In this document: one piece after another, positions 60,601 to 64,000 of the stretch | Layout of the letters: every line of letters begins with the position of its first letter | Position numbering within the stretch: the stretch's first letter is position 1 | DNA from: Trebouxia sp. TZW2008 | Lineage: Eukaryota > Chlorophyta > Trebouxiophyceae > Trebouxiales > Trebouxiaceae | Length of the DNA stretch: 64,000 bases | Direction of reading: 5' to 3' | Assembly: GCA_002118135.1 (NCBI GenBank) | Contig: BDIU01000025.1 | Span: forward strand, 62,001-126,000 | Translations under genes and position numbers: made by a program | The notes under the pieces: model-generated | Told to the model about the DNA's origin: nothing | What the model saw: only the letters and a program-made list of their open reading frames with translations | Databases searched by the model: none

Positions 60601-61161
60601 TGTTGTCAAGGAAGGCCTGATTTAAGGCAGTGATGCTGTCTTTCAGCACGCTTGGTATATCTCCTTGACTACTGATCTGGGTCTGCTGGAATATCTGCAC
60701 AACTGTAAAGGTCTGATGTCTGGCAGGTGTCTTTGCAGATCAACTTGCTACGTGTGGCTGTTGCACTCAGCAGCCCCCATACTACACGTACTTCAGAAAG
60801 CTGTTCTGTTGCTCACCTGGTAGATTGAAGCAGTGGCAAATGCTGCAGCTGCCTTGTTGTCATCCAGACTTTCGAAGAATGCCAAGAAGATGCTGCTTTC
60901 TTCCAGTACCACAGAAGAGAACTTGACATATGGCAGGCTGGCCACCCAGGTAGCTGCTGATGCTCGTACCTGCATGCATACTTTGTGATGCTGCCAATGA
61001 CAAGCAATTGCATGCATCGGCGAAGACCAAGATCAACTTGTCAAACACACCTGTAAGCCTGTGGGTGACAAGTGGATGGGGTACACCTGCTTTTCGCATA
61101 TGCCGGTCCCTTCGAGGGGATCCTGCACCTCTTCTGATGTCTTGCTATTGCAGCAACCCAT
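57644..61161 (-). CDS. PP2C-fold protein, acylated N-terminus, probable pseudophosphatase
   Basis: Exons 61161-61051, 60969-60817, 60694-60584, 60462-60296, 60071-60010, 59717-59536, 58580-58399 and 57847-57644 join in phase to about 390 residues, the size of a PP2C domain; the last exon is open. The start MGCCNSK fits N-myristoylation at Gly2 with palmitoylation of the cysteines, so it should sit on a membrane. PP2C landmarks are recognisable but altered. The DGHGG metal site reads ESLDDNK after IFLAFF. GDSRA reads GQLGQ after KLSAAQV. SDGLWD reads SQGLWD in EHLVVASQGLWDCLS. The final DNIT reads GDMSAIVLAL. With these Asp residues lost it is unlikely to be catalytic, like the animal pseudophosphatase TAB1. 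The family call rests on the order and spacing of these motifs. The C-terminal end is uncertain. Confidence 0.72.
58985..59155. repeat. Dispersed repeat copy matching the left edge of the window
   Basis: Contains TACAGTGGCACTTCTG, GATGTAAGGACAATTTTC and GGTGACCAGTGCAGT, matching 1-90. Similar TAAGGACA pieces lie at about 885-1020 and 26790-26840. This is a repeat family of unknown type, possibly a short non-autonomous element. Confidence 0.75.
59260..59565 (-). repeat. Copy of the 3' edge of PP2C-like exon 6
   Basis: The exon end encoding DDAALRLHFHLK (donor at 59536) is repeated 228 bp downstream on the minus strand (donor at 59308) as HDAALRLHFHLK. Both have AAG|GT. Confidence 0.88.
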
Positions 61162-61557
61162 TGTGCCTTCTTTGCGCAAGTTCGTTTGCCACAGCGTCAG
61201 CCGCAACGGCGATGCAGGACCCTTGCTCGGCAAGTGTAGACTGGCTGTGACCTTAAAGGTGCAGTGCTCAAGTATCCAGATGAGCCATCTTGCAATTCGT
61301 CTCATGCGCCCTCAAACGCCAGCAAGAAGGAGATGTGATGACGTCGCGCATCGCGTTCGGTCATTGCAGTTGCGTAGCAATGCTGCATGCTGGGCATGCA
61401 CCTGCTTGAAGCTGACTAATTTGAAATATTGAAAGCTTTAGCGCACGTGACGGCGATTTCGCTGAGCTTGCTTCAGGTGGTTGTGTCACTTTGAGCTATA
61501 CTTCAGCGCTCGTTGACACCTTGATCTGAAGTCTGCCTGATTTCACAGCTGTGGTAC
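61162..61557. promoter_or_regulatory. Divergent spacer between the PP2C-like and plastid membrane protein genes
   Basis: 396 bp between two divergent start codons. No specific motif identified. Confidence 0.4.
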
Positions 61558-62825
61558 ATGACGGCTGGTTGCCTGAGCACCTCAGCGTGTCTGCTGCCAC
61601 AGCTAGTGACCAGCGGCTTGACAGGACAGGTCAAGTTTTGCGGTAGATACAGCTTGAGAAGTCGCTTGCGGTATGATGGCAGAAATGCCTTTAGTTCTCG
61701 GCAATGCTATGGCCCACGCCAGCGATTGCGCGTGATTTCTTATGCTGAGTATGATCGTGAAGCACCACAATACCGCTCGAGATTCGGCTCCACAACGCCA
61801 ACTGGTGTGACGAGCACTGTGCAGTCTGTCTCTTTCAATCAGCAGGTGATCTGGGTCAAGGAGCTGTCATCGCATGCGTGCTTCAAGCTTTGTCCGATCC
61901 CTAAGCATATGTGTGTCTGCAGTTGCTGCTCGTGCTGAGCATACCAGCTCTGGCCCTTGGCTTACCCCTGGTGCTTGGTCATCCCATAATCTTTATTGTC
62001 ATCCCTTTTGTTGTATACAAGACACCAGCTCTGAATAGTCTTGTCGAGCCCTTGCTCACCCCTGTGCTACAGTCCATTCTGAGCGGCCTTCGTCCTTCTG
62101 GCAGCCCTAGATCAGAAGGCTTTCCCTGGCAACAACAAGTGAGGCACAGTCTTACTTATGTTCTGCTTGCTACGTGTGTCAGTATGGCTGCAAAATTGTC
62201 ACTGTTCTTGTGCACAACTTGCTGGCCAGATATGATCGCTTGACACAGTCAGACAAAGGTTGACACCTGCCTTCTTATGCTTGTGATGCAGACTCGTCAA
62301 AGCTCCTGGTCATCATCTCCACCAATTGACGTTGAATACCGGTCTCTGCCTGCGGACTCAACCACTGACCAGTACAGTCAGACAGGCACACCAACAGCCA
62401 CACCCAGCGCCTCACAAACCCAAGCACCATCAGCAACAGAGTCAGAAAGGTATACCACATATGAACAGCCCAGCACAAGCTATGCCAGCTCACAGGCTTA
62501 CACCCCTAACAGACAGCAGACCCCGAGTGACGCTTCCAGTAGACAACAGGTGATGTTTGACGCTTCTAGCAGGCAGAGAGTCAGGTTTGACAGGCAGCAG
62601 GGCACAGGTGTGTCAGATAACACAAGATCTCGCAGAAAAGTCAGCATCAACCCAACGAATCTGCGAAGTATGGAGAATGGCAGGATTGTCAGACAGGCAA
62701 CTCCTGATCAAGTTGGAGTTAATGTAGGACCTGAGTCTCCTGTCACTGCGGAACCCAACTCAAATCTTGTGAGGGCATTGTTAGGTGTGTTTCCCTTTTT
62801 ACGCCATTGGGGTGGCTTCCTGTAA
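61558..62825 (+). CDS. Predicted plastid membrane protein, function unknown
   Basis: Exons 61558-61845, 61923-62138 and 62292-62825 join in phase 0 to 345 residues. I do not recognise a named family. Residues 1 to about 60 (MTAGCLSTSACLLPQ..., then RSRLRYDGRNAFSSRQ) are rich in Ser, Arg and Ala and poor in acids, like a transit peptide. Residues 97 to about 130 form one or two membrane spans (LLLVLSIPALALGLPLVLG and HPIIFIVIPFVVY). An amphipathic stretch, LVEPLLTPVLQSILSGL, follows. The C-terminal half is Ser/Thr/Gln-rich and probably disordered, with a local repeat around SDASSRQQVMFDASSRQRV, and ends in a hydrophobic RALLGVFPFLRHWGGFL. Confidence 0.7.
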
Positions 62826-63546
62826 TTGAACCGTCACATGGCTGCCTTGAGCGCCATACTCTGAAACCACGTCCAATGCTTGCCACCTTATAGCAAGCTG
62901 CTCAGCATAGCGCTGTATAGATCTATAGAGTGTTGAGGTCAGAAGTATTGAACATTTTACTGAGGCCTTCTGCACACATGGTCATTGCTGCGACAAGTCT
63001 GAATGTACCTTTCTTGACATTGATGGCATGATTCATTGTGTTGTCTGTAGCTTTGAAGCAGCAGCGTCTTGTGCAAAGAACATGCTCTTTGTGAACTTGT
63101 GAATTGTGTTGTCACACAATGATGTGAAACTGTGGCTCTTGGCCAGCAACACAGGTCTGTAGTGAAAACAATATTATTTCGGGACAAATTGACTGAAAGC
63201 AATGTTGCTGTGCTGTGTAAGCTACACAATTGGAAAATTGGTAGTTTTGTGCAATACATGCTTACAATGTAATTACGGCAGCACTTGAGCAGATGAAAGC
63301 AGCAAGTCGTGCCATGATGACTTCTTTAAACGTTTACTAGTTTCTACTGAGGTTTACTAAACCACAGAGCTGCACAGCAACACATGCATGAGCATTCAAA
63401 CAAGTCCCCTACACAGCAGCACACACATGACCACAAACCACTGTGAGCAGAACTGGACTGGTCTGGCACTGCAGCGCAAGTGTCAACACTGCAGCACCAG
63501 ATCATATCCTACATAAGACGCTGCCGTTGCAGCAACACATCTTGAT
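62826..63546. other. Convergent 3' spacer
   Basis: 721 bp between the stop codons of the plastid membrane protein and the ABC transporter. No gene seen. Confidence 0.5.
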
Positions 63547-64000
63547 CTAACGCCCACCAAGCGACCTCAAGGACATACAGCTTTCAGTATGTGCCATGGA
63601 GCCCAAACTTGCAGAAGACGTATTCTTTTGCATCTGCCTTTGCACCAATGTAGCATACACACCACCTGCTTCAACGAGCTCGCTATGACTTCCATCTTCG
63701 ACAACTACACCTTTGTTGATGACCCTGCATGAAGAAAGACATCAACAGGTCAGCCAGCGCATGTATCTGTGCTATGTCCTGGTCTGCCCTGAGCAACACA
63801 GCAAGGATGGCACACACGCGCTGAGACCGCGGCCCTACAAGACACACTCATGAGACCGCACCTTCTGATCATTCACATTTGTATCTGGCTTGGACTTTGC
63901 AAACACAGAAATGAATCCACAAAGCATGAATGTGACAGAAAGGTCTAGCCATGCAGAGGATGGATGGTCAGGCCAAACTTACAGTATCCTGTCTGCATTC
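63547..64000 (-). CDS. ABC transporter, C-terminal end (5' part off the window)
   Basis: The last exon, 63724-63547, joins in phase to an exon whose end is 63983 and which runs off the right edge. The join gives NADRILVINKGVVVEDGSH followed by SELVEAGGVYATLVQRQ, the classical end of an ABC nucleotide-binding domain just after the switch histidine, as in ABCB (MDR/TAP/ATM) exporters. A 25-residue Ser-rich tail precedes the TAG. The subfamily and cargo cannot be told from this piece. Confidence 0.85.

Overview
The window is nuclear DNA from a eukaryote, most probably a green alga. It has intron-rich genes with GT-AG introns and a strong TGCAG acceptor, a nuclear gene for a plastid-type ribosomal protein bL33 with a transit peptide, a plant-type diacylglycerol kinase, a SKIP22/FBXO7-like F-box protein, a rubisco-LSMT-type SET methyltransferase and a plant class II-like formin. 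Placement near trebouxiophytes is a guess from base composition and gene content. I see no rRNA, tRNA, CRISPR array or intact transposon.

Layout, left to right: a diacylglycerol kinase (minus, runs off the left edge, to 4870); a SET-domain lysine methyltransferase (minus, 6383-10393); a single-exon F-box/leucine-rich-repeat protein (plus, 10908-12206); plastid bL33 (minus, 13478-13848), head-to-head with a SKIP22/FBXO7-like gene (plus, 14051-about 17295); a DCC-family thiol-disulfide protein (minus, 19042-19989), head-to-head with a very large RCC1-HECT (small HERC) ubiquitin ligase (plus, 20452-34352); a fumarylacetoacetate-hydrolase-fold enzyme (minus, 34764-35384); a PTEN-like/FH1/FH2 formin (plus, 36064-47470); a DENN-domain protein (plus, 48214-56923); a myristoylated PP2C-fold protein that looks like a pseudophosphatase (minus, about 57644-61161); a plastid-targeted membrane protein of unknown function (plus, 61558-62825); and the 3' end of an ABC transporter (minus, 63547 to the right edge). 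For most of these genes I rebuilt exon models by hand. They join with conserved reading phase across every intron, which gives 1092 codons for the HERC protein, 1762 for the formin and 1068 for the DENN protein.

The most striking signal is not a gene. At about twenty places a short block spanning an exon-intron junction (exon edge, splice site and some intron) has been tandemly duplicated two to five times, with periods of about 80-230 bp. The extra copies lie in the adjacent intron, often with intact splice sites and partly open frames, in various stages of decay. This happens in at least six unrelated genes on both strands. It suggests a genome in which local tandem duplication across splice junctions builds introns and supplies decoy or alternative exons. 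The clearest cases are the DGK nucleotide-binding exon (4 copies), one RCC1 exon (4), the last-but-one HECT exon (5) and an 84-bp in-frame repeat in the formin FH2 domain (3).

The genes do not form a pathway. Several share themes: ubiquitin ligation (F-box/LRR, SKIP22-like, HERC), membrane, lipid and cytoskeletal signalling (DGK, formin, DENN, PP2C-like) and plastid function (bL33, SET protein, DCC protein, the 61558 gene).
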